Assembly (NCBI RefSeq): GCF_005405585.1
Contig: NZ_BJEQ01000023.1
Location: 1-64,000, forward strand
DNA: 64,000 bases
Reading direction: 5' to 3'
Origin: Agarivorans sp. Toyoura001
Lineage (GTDB): Bacteria; Pseudomonadota; Gammaproteobacteria; Enterobacterales; Celerinatantimonadaceae
Shown here: piece after piece, positions 1 to 7,984 of the stretch
Numbering within the stretch: the stretch's first letter is position 1
Layout of the letters: each line of letters begins with the position of its first letter
The notes under the pieces: generated by a model
Seen by the model: the letters and a program-made list of their open reading frames with translations, nothing else
What the model was told of the DNA's origin: nothing
Database searches by the model: none
Made by a program: the position numbers and the translations under genes

Positions 1-2
1 CT

Positions 3-572
3 AAAAAACTCACCTTTCAGCACTACATCAACATTGTTACCGAGCGCTATGAGCGGCTTCAGCATCTTGAGCAAGAGCTACAGATAATTGCCCAAGACTG
101 GTCTTGGTATCCGTTAGTCCAATACCTAACAGCGTTGCGTGGTATTCGCTTCTTATCGGCTATTACTCTGGTCGCAGAACTCGGTGACATGCGCCGTTTT
201 GCTAACCCGCGTTCACTGATGAATTTTGTGGGCTTAACGCCCTCAGAATACTCCAGTGGTAACCGACAAAAACAAGGCGGTATTACTAAGTGTGGGAATA
301 CTCATGCACGGCGAATATTGATAGAAGCGGCTTGGGCTTACCGCTTTCCCCCCAAAGTTTCGAGAGAGTTACTGATACGCCAGCAAGACCAATCAATAAA
401 ACTACAGCAGCGTTCATGGGAGGCTCAGCTTCGATTATGTCGACGCTTTGCCCAACTCAAACATCGTGGCAAAGAACACAACAAAGTGGTGACCGCAGTA
501 GCCAGAGAGCTATTGGGTTACATCTGGGACATTGCCCAGCGCTTTGACCCTAAGAGCCAACATATAGGGTAG
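3..572 (+). CDS. IS110-family transposase, C-terminal part
   Basis: The reading frame is open from the window edge, so only the C-terminal part (about 189 residues) is seen. It contains the Transposase_20 type region with LRGIRFLSAITLVAELGD, then RFANPRSLMNFVGLTPSEYSSG and GGITKCGN, followed by RRILIEAAWAYR; these are typical of IS110/IS1111 enzymes, which use an N-terminal RuvC-like DEDD domain (outside the window) plus this C-terminal domain with a catalytic serine. The end AVARELLGYIWDIAQRF is also typical. The gene looks intact at its 3' end. Its direction is toward the integron. Confidence 0.85.
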   Translation, partial: KKLTFQHYINIVTERYERLQHLEQELQIIAQDWSWYPLVQYLTALRGIRFLSAITLVAELGDMRRFANPRSLMNFVGLTPSEYSSGNRQKQGGITKCGNTHARRILIEAAWAYRFPPKVSRELLIRQQDQSIKLQQRSWEAQLRLCRRFAQLKHRGKEHNKVVTAVARELLGYIWDIAQRFDPKSQHIG

Positions 573-785
573 AAATAGAAAGAAGCTAAGTATTTAAACA
601 ACTTGAGTGAGTAAGACCTGCGGCAGCGGTGAGAGCAATCCTCGAGGGCGTTAAGCGATGTAAACTCGCGCACCTAGACTGAGGCAAGGCTCCAAAGGCG
701 TAAACAAGTAATGCGATAACCAACTCGCGAATATCAGCAAGGTCAACCGCCGACACTTACTTGCCAAAGGTCTCTCATTCAGGTT
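573..785 (+). ncRNA. Candidate IS1111-type guide RNA region (seekRNA/bridge RNA)
   Basis: This is the roughly 210-base non-coding tail after the transposase. IS1111-branch elements are known to encode the guide RNA that selects donor and target DNA downstream of the transposase. What is seen is only position and a G+C-rich stretch with local pairing potential (around 620-680). It includes GGGCGTTAAGCG at 646-657, which shares the core GGCGTT with the attC/attI crossover sequence on the neighbouring cassette. That match is short and could be chance. No RNA fold was computed. Confidence 0.35.
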
Positions 786-845
786 TTCTATGCCGGTGTT
801 AATCGGTAGAAGTAGACTTGTGCGTGTTGACAGTGGGGATCATAT

Positions 846-964
846 CAACGCCCCGCTTAAGGGCAAAAATACACAGGCTAAAATTATTGAGCTTCGCGAG
901 GACAGCCTGTGTATTTTTGTCCCAGCGAGCGAAGCGAGTATCTACAGCGGCTTGTTAGAGGGGC
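846..964 (-). other. attC recombination site (59-base element) of the abiH cassette
   Basis: The site is an imperfect palindrome as expected for attC folded as a single strand. The outer core sites on the minus strand are CTCTAACAAGCCGCT (plus positions 946-960) and AGCGGGGCGTTGA (846-858). The inner stem pairs 861-879 with 904-923, 19 base pairs with one extra unpaired base at about 920, which resembles the extrahelical bases that direct IntI to one strand. The loop between is 880-903. The abiH stop codon lies about 15 bases before the site, as is usual for cassettes. Confidence 0.85.
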
Positions 965-1930
965 TGGTACCAACCTCAGCTAGTTGGGTATGCGCGCCCT
1001 AGATTTTTAGACGAAAGAGAGAATAATTTATCACTAGGGACTCCAAGGCTCAGCAATTTACCATGTGTATCTGATACCCCATCAATTTCTTCACCTCTAT
1101 GATTCCAATTCCTCCAATGTGCATCAGGATAAGCTTCTAAAATGCAATTAAAGTATGGAATGTCGATGCTATTAATAGAGTGACCAAGCACAATGATTTT
1201 GGTTACATCTCCATAACTTTCTAGATGTTCCCTATGCTCTTCTAGTATTTCATTGACTGGTTTATGAAATTTATCAGTTACAGATGCTAGAGTTTGAAAT
1301 GACTCCTCAAACCAAGGCTCATTTTGATTTGGTTCCATAGATCTGGATTGATTGCTATTTCCTATACCATGCCCAAATATCACATTCCATCTGGCTTTAC
1401 CATGAATATGTAGCACGTCTTCATCTGGCACTAAATATACATCTTGTAGGGTAGATGTATAATTAAAGTTGATAAATTTAAACCCTTTTGGGAAGTCCAT
1501 AAATTTAGTGGCTTGCTTTACATCTATCCCGTTAATCCAAGATATAAATGCGCTTCTTATATCATCAACCAACTCATCAGTTTTTTGAGATATTTCATCA
1601 TTATAGCCGTTCACGTATTTAGATGACTCTATCATGTCATCCATACCTGGTTCCCACGCAGCACCCTCTCTGAAGTTATCCTCATCGAAAAGTCCTAAAT
1701 TTTCTTCGAAATTTGACCATTCTTGGTCATCAAAAAAATTGGGGAAATGAACAAAATGGTCATCTAGTCGCTCATTATATTTTTTATAAAAATACCAATA
1801 ACTTGTAGGTAAACGATTTTGTATATCAAACCCATTACCAACGATAACTAAAGTTGCCAACCTAATCCCTCTATTGTTAAGAAATGCAAATCACCATTTG
1901 GATAATCACCCAGATATATTGCCCCTCTAA
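849..1930 (-). mobile_element. Integron gene cassette carrying abiH
   Basis: A complete cassette of 1082 bases. Read on the minus strand it starts at a GCG^TTAGAGGGG junction (crossover between 1931 and 1930) and ends at GGGGCG^TTGATATG (between 849 and 848). The proof is that the cassette's first bases TTAGAGGGG are the exact complement of the left end of its own attC (CCCCTCTAAC, rightmost bases of the site), so the excised circle would hold a well paired attC. It holds one gene on the minus strand, that is, in the direction of cassette transcription away from intI. Confidence 0.85.
976..1860 (-). CDS. abiH: AbiH-family abortive infection protein (cassette gene)
   Basis: A 294-residue protein. 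The start LVIVGNGFDIQNRLPTSYWYF matches the AbiH family N-terminus (IIGNGFD..HGLPTSY), and the C-terminal IIVLGHSINSIDIPYFNCI matches its second conserved block. AbiH proteins give phage resistance; their mechanism is not settled. The start is a TTG at 1860-1858: an AGAGGG ribosome site lies six bases upstream, an in-frame TGA lies just before it and no ATG is available. As the first cassette next to attI it should be expressed from the integron Pc promoter rather than its own. Intact. Confidence 0.85.
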   Translation of the reverse strand: MATLVIVGNGFDIQNRLPTSYWYFYKKYNERLDDHFVHFPNFFDDQEWSNFEENLGLFDEDNFREGAAWEPGMDDMIESSKYVNGYNDEISQKTDELVDDIRSAFISWINGIDVKQATKFMDFPKGFKFINFNYTSTLQDVYLVPDEDVLHIHGKARWNVIFGHGIGNSNQSRSMEPNQNEPWFEESFQTLASVTDKFHKPVNEILEEHREHLESYGDVTKIIVLGHSINSIDIPYFNCILEAYPDAHWRNWNHRGEEIDGVSDTHGKLLSLGVPSDKLFSLSSKNLGRAYPTS

Positions 1931-1990
1931 CGCTAAGTAGGCCGCACGTGCGACCTATCCCATTCAATGATCGCGCGGCCTATCACAAAA
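1931..1990 (-). other. attI primary integration site
   Basis: The crossover GCG^TT lies at 1931/1930 and the site extends toward intI. Two near-identical direct repeats, GTGCGACCTATC (1948-1959) and GCGCGGCCTATC (1973-1984), are 25 bases apart and are candidate IntI-binding repeats of the DR1/DR2 type. A 20-base near-palindrome (1938-1957, centre CACGTG) overlaps the first repeat. The right limit is approximate. Confidence 0.75.
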
Positions 1991-1992
1991 AA

Positions 1993-2008
1993 TATGATCT
2001 TAATCACA
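1993..2008. promoter_or_regulatory. Possible CRP-type site
   Basis: TATGATCTTAATCACA matches the CRP consensus TGTGATCTAGATCACA at 13 of 16 positions. It lies between attI and the intI promoter. In Vibrio cholerae the integron integrase is known to be under CRP control, so the position makes sense, but the match alone is modest evidence. Confidence 0.4.
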
Positions 2009-2106
2009 TTCGCTCATCAATTCTTGATTTGATATTAACTCATTGTCTAACTTAGTTTTTTACTCGGAATCAATCAATCGTCAATCCATTTCTATCATTG
2101 ATTACT

Positions 2107-2135
2107 TTGACAAAAGACGCAAACGAAACTACAAA
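2107..2135 (+). promoter_or_regulatory. intI promoter (PintI)
   Basis: A perfect -35 TTGACA (2107-2112), 17-base spacer and a -10 TACAAA (2130-2135) point at intI. The LexA box begins two bases after the -10 and covers the expected start of transcription. TTGACG near 2086 on the opposite strand could belong to the cassette promoter Pc but has no clear -10. Confidence 0.65.
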
Positions 2136-2137
2136 TA

Positions 2138-2153
2138 CTGTATAAATATACAG
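2138..2153. promoter_or_regulatory. LexA (SOS) box of intI
   Basis: CTGTATAAATATACAG fits CTGT-N8-ACAG exactly with an A/T-only spacer, as in strong gammaproteobacterial LexA sites. It overlaps the start of transcription of intI. SOS control of integron integrases is established in Vibrio and in mobile integrons. Confidence 0.85.
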
Positions 2154-2169
2154 CCAAAAAGTGCGCAAC

Positions 2170-3150
2170 ATGTCAAACACACCACTGCGGCTCCAGCAGC
2201 GATTTAGAAATACGATTTATCAGCACCATTACAGTATTCGCACCGAGCAAACCTATTGGCATTGGATAAAACGTTTTTTGTATTTTAATCACAAACAACA
2301 CCCAGCAAAGCTCGGAGCTGCTGACATTGAGCGATTTCTCACTCACCTAGCGGTCGATAGACAAGTTGCTCCAGCGACTCAAAACATCGCGTTTAATGCC
2401 TTAATGTTTCTCTATAACAAAGTACTGCGTATCGAAATGATTGGAATTCAGGCTAAACGCGCAAAAAAAAGAGTCAACATTCCCGTGGTTTTTACTCGAG
2501 GAGAAGTGAGCCAGGTAATTGCGAATTTACCGGCGGACTATAAGATCATGGCTTCACTGCTATACGGTTCGGGATTAAGACTCAGTGAATGTTTGAGATT
2601 ACGGATTAAGGACTTAGATTTTGATCAAAATACAATTACCGTACGGCAAGGCAAAGGTAATAAAGATCGCGTGACTCTATTACCCCCTAACTTGATCCCA
2701 ACGCTTCGCGATAACATTCTCCTGAGCAAAAGTGTTTTTACCCACGATATGAGTCTACATTATGGCGGAGCAACAATGCCTTACGCGTTAGCCCGTAAGT
2801 ATCCACATTCTCAACGATCGTTTTCTTGGCAGTTTTTGTTTCCTTCTACTCGCCTGTGTATCGATGCTAGAACAGGTGAGCTCAAGCGTCATCATATTCA
2901 CCATAGTGTGCTCCAGAAAGCTGTCACCAAAGCCGTGCGTAATGCTGGAATAAATAAGCCTGCAAGTTGTCATACCTTTAGGCATAGCTTTGCCACCCAC
3001 CTTTTAGAACAAGGGACTGATTTAAGAACTATACAAGAATTACTTGGCCATCAAGATGTAACAACAACCGAAATTTACACACATGTTATCGGTCGTCATA
3101 CCACGGGCGTCAAAAGCCCTTTAGAGTGCTTAGTTCAAGCTGCAAAATAG
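2170..3150 (+). CDS. intI: Integron integrase IntI (tyrosine recombinase)
   Basis: A 326-residue tyrosine recombinase that joins attC to attI. Catalytic residues are visible: Arg137 in GSGLRLSE, His268 and Arg271 in CHTFRHSFATH, His294 in LLGHQDV and nucleophile Tyr303 in TTEIYTHV. The insert that distinguishes IntI from XerC/D is present at about 190-226 (HDMSLHYGG, then MPYALARKYP). A GTG nine bases earlier is possible, but ATG at 2170 gives the usual MSNTPLRLQQ start; no strong ribosome site is seen. It diverges from its cassette, with attI, promoter and LexA box between them. It appears full length and functional. Confidence 0.92.
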   Translation: MSNTPLRLQQRFRNTIYQHHYSIRTEQTYWHWIKRFLYFNHKQHPAKLGAADIERFLTHLAVDRQVAPATQNIAFNALMFLYNKVLRIEMIGIQAKRAKKRVNIPVVFTRGEVSQVIANLPADYKIMASLLYGSGLRLSECLRLRIKDLDFDQNTITVRQGKGNKDRVTLLPPNLIPTLRDNILLSKSVFTHDMSLHYGGATMPYALARKYPHSQRSFSWQFLFPSTRLCIDARTGELKRHHIHHSVLQKAVTKAVRNAGINKPASCHTFRHSFATHLLEQGTDLRTIQELLGHQDVTTTEIYTHVIGRHTTGVKSPLECLVQAAK

Positions 3151-3435
3151 ATGATTTATTTAAAGCGCTTCAAAGCGATTATGCATTCTAGTTGGCGATT
3201 AAACTTGGTTCGTAAATCAAAAACAAAGCCATTAGTTTTAATCGGGAACGCTCATTCATGGGAGAGATGGTCGTAAGAAGACTCAACATGTTTTGGGGCT
3301 GAAATGAGACAGACCACAAATGCCCAACAGTTTCTTTAAAGCAATAATATTCAAGCTTATTGTGCATGCTCAAACTTTATTGTTTACCGGCGCTAAGCCC
3401 TTCGAACAGGGCATCATCAGCAAGCAATAAGTGAA

Positions 3436-4866
3436 CTAAATAGCCTCAGCCTCTTCCCATGATTGTTTTTTGCGGTAAATGGTTGAAGGGCTTACATCTA
3501 ATAGCTCGGCGGCTTTTGGAATATTGCCATCGCAGTGATCAATCGCATGTTCAATGGCTTCTTTCTCGGTGATCCACAAAGGTTGAATTTGGTATTGGCT
3601 GCCACCCACTACATTTGCGCTAATTTCAGCCGCCTCTACTTCTTCCTGATGGCGACCATCTTTACCAATCGCTCCTTCAGGCACTAGGGTGTTAATAGGT
3701 GGTGGAAGCTGGCTAGCTAACACCTCTTTACCGTCATGCAAAACGCAAATATTGCGGATTACATTTTGCAATTGGCGAACATTGCCCGGCCAATCGTAAT
3801 TACTCATTACCGTAGCAGTTAGGCTAGAAAAACGGCGGAATTGTTTGCCCTCTTCTTTGGCATAACGGCGCAGAAATTTTTGAGCAATGCCCGGTACATC
3901 TAAGCCACGTTCACGCAGTGGTGGTAGGTGAATAGGCACAACGTACAAACGGTAGTATAAGTCTTCTCTAAAACGCCCTGCTTGCACTTCTTCCCATGGG
4001 TCTCGGTTAGTGGCACACAAAAAACGCACATCAACTTGCTCTTCTTGGCTGCCTCCTACTTTTTGAAATCGCCCCGTTTGCACAAAGCGCAGTAGCTTTG
4101 TTTGTAAGTCCATGTCCATTTCACCAATTTCATCAAGGAACAAGGTGCCTCCATGAGCTTGCGAAGCCGCGCCAGAACGCATGGATGATGCTCCGGTAAA
4201 GGCACCTTTTACATGGCCAAATATTTCACTTTCCATTAAGTCTTTTGGAATGGCGCCACAATTTATAGCAATAAAAGGTTTGTCGGCTCTGCCACCTTCT
4301 TTATGGATTGCCTCTGCACACACTTCTTTACCTGTTCCACTCTCTCCGGTAATAAACACTGTGGCTTTGCTGGGCGCTACTGCTTCAATCATACGATACA
4401 CATTTTGCATGCTTAAGCTGCCACCAATAAAGCCATGGAAGCTGTCGCGCCCCGCATCGGCTTGGTAGTCTTCTACTAACGATTTTAGTTTGTGCAGGTT
4501 AACGGCATTGTTCACAGTCACTTTTAGGCGGCTGGCATCAAAGGGTTTTTCTATAAAATCCACCACCCCTAAACGCATTGAATCAACCGCTACATCCACA
4601 GAACCATAGGCGGTAATAATAATCACCGAGGTCGGTAAGCTGCGCTCAACCATCCACTCTAACACTTGCATACCGCCCATATCGGGTAGGTTTAAATCAA
4701 GTAACATGACCTGAGGCGATTGTTTTGATAAGAAGTCTATTGCTGCGCTGCCGGTAGCTACGCGCTCTAGTTTAAGGTTTTCTTTACTAAGATACGCTTG
4801 ATAAGTGGCAGCCAATGTTTCGCTATCTTCTACTAACAATACCGAGGCTTTAAGCTCAGTTCCCAT
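3436..4866 (-). CDS. Sigma-54-dependent response regulator (SypG/LuxO-like)
   Basis: A 476-residue NtrC-family activator. The receiver domain has phosphoacceptor Asp57 (VMLLDLNLPDMGG). The AAA+ domain has Walker A GESGTGKE (174-181), sigma-54 contact loop GAFTGA (221-226) and Walker B GGTLFLDEIGEMD. The C-terminal Fis-type helix-turn-helix ends AAELLDVSPSTIYRKK. It starts nine bases after the hybrid kinase gene, its likely phosphodonor. In Vibrio fischeri, SypG of this type drives the syp exopolysaccharide genes from sigma-54 promoters; two such promoters are found here at 13010 and 19761, so it probably activates its own operon. It is the last gene of the operon. Confidence 0.88.
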   Translation of the reverse strand: MGTELKASVLLVEDSETLAATYQAYLSKENLKLERVATGSAAIDFLSKQSPQVMLLDLNLPDMGGMQVLEWMVERSLPTSVIIITAYGSVDVAVDSMRLGVVDFIEKPFDASRLKVTVNNAVNLHKLKSLVEDYQADAGRDSFHGFIGGSLSMQNVYRMIEAVAPSKATVFITGESGTGKEVCAEAIHKEGGRADKPFIAINCGAIPKDLMESEIFGHVKGAFTGASSMRSGAASQAHGGTLFLDEIGEMDMDLQTKLLRFVQTGRFQKVGGSQEEQVDVRFLCATNRDPWEEVQAGRFREDLYYRLYVVPIHLPPLRERGLDVPGIAQKFLRRYAKEEGKQFRRFSSLTATVMSNYDWPGNVRQLQNVIRNICVLHDGKEVLASQLPPPINTLVPEGAIGKDGRHQEEVEAAEISANVVGGSQYQIQPLWITEKEAIEHAIDHCDGNIPKAAELLDVSPSTIYRKKQSWEEAEAI

Positions 4867-4875
4867 AGCATCTCC

Positions 4876-7800
4876 CTAGGCAATAACTGTTTTTTCATAC
4901 TGCTTAATTGCAGTAAGCGTTTGTTCTACGGTGTTCGCCAATGTTGGCACATGTTCATCTAACGCTGATATGTCGGAAGCTTTACCTGCTACCTCAATAG
5001 CCAACGCTAACTTACGTAAGCGCTCGCCACCAAATGTTGCCACATTCCCCTTCATGGTGTGGGCAGCTAAGGCCACATCATCAAACTCTTGCTGCTGATG
5101 AGCCAGTGTAATGGTGGCCAATTGAGCCTCAGTTTCTTGGTAAAGCAACGAAAGCATTACTGGCAGTGCGTCTAAACCTGCGTCTTTTACCAACTGCTCA
5201 AGCACTTGTCGGTTAAGCAGTAAGCTAAGATCTTGTTCGGGTTCATCGTTTGCTACTTCTGTATCAACGTCAACTTGATCAAGCGTATGACTGACTAAAG
5301 GAGCTTCAACAACGGTTAGTGTTGGTGTTTTTTCCTTATACCATTGCACTAGTTTAGCTCTAAGCAAGGGGATATCGATAGGCTTAGTGATAAAATCATT
5401 CATACCTGCTGCAAAACAAGCTTGTTTGTCTTCGGCAAAGGCATTGGCGGTCATGGCTAATATTGGCGTTTGCTGATTAAGGCCCTCAGCTTCTCGTATC
5501 TTTCTAGTGGCAGCCAATCCATCCATCACCGGCATGGCCATGTCCATTAAGATAATGTCGTAATGATTATGCTGACACATTTCTACGGCTATTTGGCCGT
5601 TTTCAGCGCTGCTCAATTCTTTAATAAAGTCTTTAAGCACTTGAGTCACCACAGCGCGATTCATGGCGCTATCTTCCACCAATAAAATGCGCGCATGTTT
5701 GGCTAATTCGGGATTAGGCTCTTTCTGCTCCAGTGCATCGTCTAGTTGAATAGTAGGCGCGTGTCGCCCTCTAAATGGCAAACGAACAGTAAAGGTTGTG
5801 CCGCGGCCAACTTCACTCTCTACTTCAACTTCGCCCCCCATTTTCTCCACTAACTGACGGGTAATCGCCAACCCTAAGCCGGTGCCGGAGTATCGTTTAG
5901 TGACACCGCTTTCTACTTGGAAAAACTCTTCAAACAAACGTTCTTTATCTTCTTTCTCAATGCCTATACCAGTATCTTTTACTTTTAGCTCCATGCCATA
6001 AGGCTGGATAGGTTTTAGAGCCAACGTTACCCCACCCTCAGAAGTAAATTTAATCGCGTTGCCCATTAAATTAAATACAATTTGCCTAAAGCGCAGCGGC
6101 TCACCAAAGTACTCGGGGAAAATGTCATCGTCTATCTGCAATTCAAATTTCAAGGCTTTTTGCTGAGCGGTGGTATTAAATAGCCTAACAATACTTTTTA
6201 AGGTCTCCGCTGCAGAAAACCACTCATTGTTAAACTCTAACTGACCGGCTTCAATTTTTGAAAAATCCAATACGTTGTTTACCAAGGCCATTAAGGTATG
6301 GCCTGCTTCGTTGCCGGTATCAACAAAGCCTTGCTGCTCTAAGCTTAAGTCTGTGTCTTTAAGGATTTGATTCATATTAATAATGGCATTTAGCGGGGTA
6401 CGAATTTCATGGCTCATACTGGCAAGGAAACGGCTCTTGGCTAAACTGGCCGCTTCGGCGTCTTGCCTGGCGCGCTCTAAGGATTGCTCAACGGCTTTCT
6501 GCTCGCTTAAATCGGTAAAGTGCGCAACGTAATGCGTCACCTCGCCTTCGCTGTCTTGAACCGAAGAAATGCTTAACCACTCAGGCAGTCGCTCACCATT
6601 TTTACGAAGATTTACGATTTCACCCGACCACTCGCCCTGCTGTTTGAGATGCAACCACATGTTGTTGAAAAAGGCTTGATCATGCTCACCGGAGCTTAAA
6701 ATAGATGGTGTTTGGCCAATGGCTTCTTCTTCTGAATAGCCAGTGATTCGGCTAAAAGCGTGGTTCACTCGAACAATTTCTGCGTGTTGATTAGTGATAA
6801 AAATGGCTTCGTTGGCGTCAAAGGCTTCAGCGGCTAACTGCAACTCTTGCTCGGTGCGCTTTCTATCGGAGATATCTCGCATAAACGCGGTAAATATTGT
6901 GTCATCGCCCACTTCAACCGAGCTAATGGTGAGCTCTGAGAGAAACTCTCGGCCATCTTTATGCAATGCAGGTAACTCTAAACGTTGATTAAGCACCGGG
7001 GCTTCGCCGGTTTCTCTGAAGTGTTTCATGCCATTGCGGTGAGCATCCCGAAAGGCCTCGGGCACAATAAAGCTCGCCAGTTCTTTGCCCACCACTTCAT
7101 CGTGAGTAAAGCCAAAAATACGTTCGGCACTTTGGCTAAACTCCAGCACGTAACCATGGCGATCGGTGGTAATTACCGCGTCCATGGCCGAGCTAATGGT
7201 TGCTTTTAGAATCGACTGGTTTTGCTCTAGCTCTAAGGCTAATTTTTCTTGTACCTCTATGGCCTGTTTAAACTCTAAATGTGATTGCTCCAACGCAGCA
7301 GACATTTTGTTAAAGGCTCGCGAGACTTCTGAGATCTCATCTTTACCCTTCACATCAAGCTGAATGCCCGGTCCAATTTGGGTAATGGTTTTAGCAGCAT
7401 CGCGCAGGCCACCGAGTTGGCGGGTAAGGTAAGTGCCAAGCAAAAACGAAAACAAAGCCACTAAGCTAATTTCTAACAGCGCAATGCTTACGCCAAAGGA
7501 ACTCGCTTCAGAAATTAAGCCGTGTAGGCCATGATCATAAATGCCAATTTGAATGTGACCATAGAGTTTGTTGCCGATAACAACATCACTTTCATTAACA
7601 AATATCTTGTGTTCATGGTCACCAAGGTTAGGGTCTACCGAAGGATGCTGATGTGGTTCGATTCCACCTTTAGACAATAAGCGTTTGTTCTGGTCTGTAA
7701 TCACCACATAGGCGACATCTTTTTGCGAGGAAAATTCTTCAGTTAGGCTATCAAGTGTGGCTAAGTCGGTGGTGATAATGGCATTTTTAGTGGTAGACGC

Positions 7801-7953
7801 AAACAGCGACGACATCATTCTGCCATGCTGTTCCACTTGTAACTCATTTGAATCGTACAGCCATCCAATGCTGCTATAAACCAATACCCCTAATAATACG
7901 GCTTCTATTAGGGCCACGCCGAGAACGGTTTTCGCTTTAAAGCTTAGATTCAT
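4876..7953 (-). CDS. Hybrid sensor histidine kinase with HPt domain
   Basis: A 1025-residue inner-membrane kinase. Order of domains: membrane helix 1 (about 10-32), periplasmic sensor (about 35-150), helix 2 (about 155-175), HAMP (to about 230), two PAS domains (about 250-365 and 375-490), HisKA with phosphorylated His515 in SMSHEIRTPLN, HATPase with DTGIGIEKED and GTGLGLAI, receiver domain (LMDMAMPVMDG) and a C-terminal HPt (AAHTMKGN). This is a complete His-Asp-His relay, like RscS/SypF of Vibrio fischeri. It should pass phosphate to the response regulator encoded nine bases downstream. The binding-protein gene 31 bases upstream may supply its ligand. Confidence 0.9.
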   Translation of the reverse strand: MNLSFKAKTVLGVALIEAVLLGVLVYSSIGWLYDSNELQVEQHGRMMSSLFASTTKNAIITTDLATLDSLTEEFSSQKDVAYVVITDQNKRLLSKGGIEPHQHPSVDPNLGDHEHKIFVNESDVVIGNKLYGHIQIGIYDHGLHGLISEASSFGVSIALLEISLVALFSFLLGTYLTRQLGGLRDAAKTITQIGPGIQLDVKGKDEISEVSRAFNKMSAALEQSHLEFKQAIEVQEKLALELEQNQSILKATISSAMDAVITTDRHGYVLEFSQSAERIFGFTHDEVVGKELASFIVPEAFRDAHRNGMKHFRETGEAPVLNQRLELPALHKDGREFLSELTISSVEVGDDTIFTAFMRDISDRKRTEQELQLAAEAFDANEAIFITNQHAEIVRVNHAFSRITGYSEEEAIGQTPSILSSGEHDQAFFNNMWLHLKQQGEWSGEIVNLRKNGERLPEWLSISSVQDSEGEVTHYVAHFTDLSEQKAVEQSLERARQDAEAASLAKSRFLASMSHEIRTPLNAIINMNQILKDTDLSLEQQGFVDTGNEAGHTLMALVNNVLDFSKIEAGQLEFNNEWFSAAETLKSIVRLFNTTAQQKALKFELQIDDDIFPEYFGEPLRFRQIVFNLMGNAIKFTSEGGVTLALKPIQPYGMELKVKDTGIGIEKEDKERLFEEFFQVESGVTKRYSGTGLGLAITRQLVEKMGGEVEVESEVGRGTTFTVRLPFRGRHAPTIQLDDALEQKEPNPELAKHARILLVEDSAMNRAVVTQVLKDFIKELSSAENGQIAVEMCQHNHYDIILMDMAMPVMDGLAATRKIREAEGLNQQTPILAMTANAFAEDKQACFAAGMNDFITKPIDIPLLRAKLVQWYKEKTPTLTVVEAPLVSHTLDQVDVDTEVANDEPEQDLSLLLNRQVLEQLVKDAGLDALPVMLSLLYQETEAQLATITLAHQQQEFDDVALAAHTMKGNVATFGGERLRKLALAIEVAGKASDISALDEHVPTLANTVEQTLTAIKQYEKTVIA

Positions 7954-7984
7954 CGCGCCTTTCCATGCTTGTCATTAAGGCTAG

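Larger units (their letters stand above)
1..785 (+). mobile_element. IS110/IS1111-family insertion sequence, right part (cut by window edge)
   Basis: The left end lies outside the window. What is visible is the C-terminal part of an IS110-type transposase followed by about 210 bases with no gene, which is the usual layout of the IS1111 branch, where the non-coding RNA region sits after the transposase. The element lies just beyond an integron cassette junction (848/849). Members of the IS1111-attC group are known to insert at integron attC sites, so this is a plausible member. The right boundary near 785 is a guess, because these elements lack terminal inverted repeats and the left flank is not visible. 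Confidence 0.6.

Noticed and set aside
790-1002. A 70-codon open frame on the plus strand
   Set aside because: It runs straight through the attC hairpin and against the cassette gene; attC sites often leave accidental open frames.
3188-3373. A 61-codon minus frame downstream of intI
   Set aside because: No ribosome site and no recognisable composition; probably non-coding.
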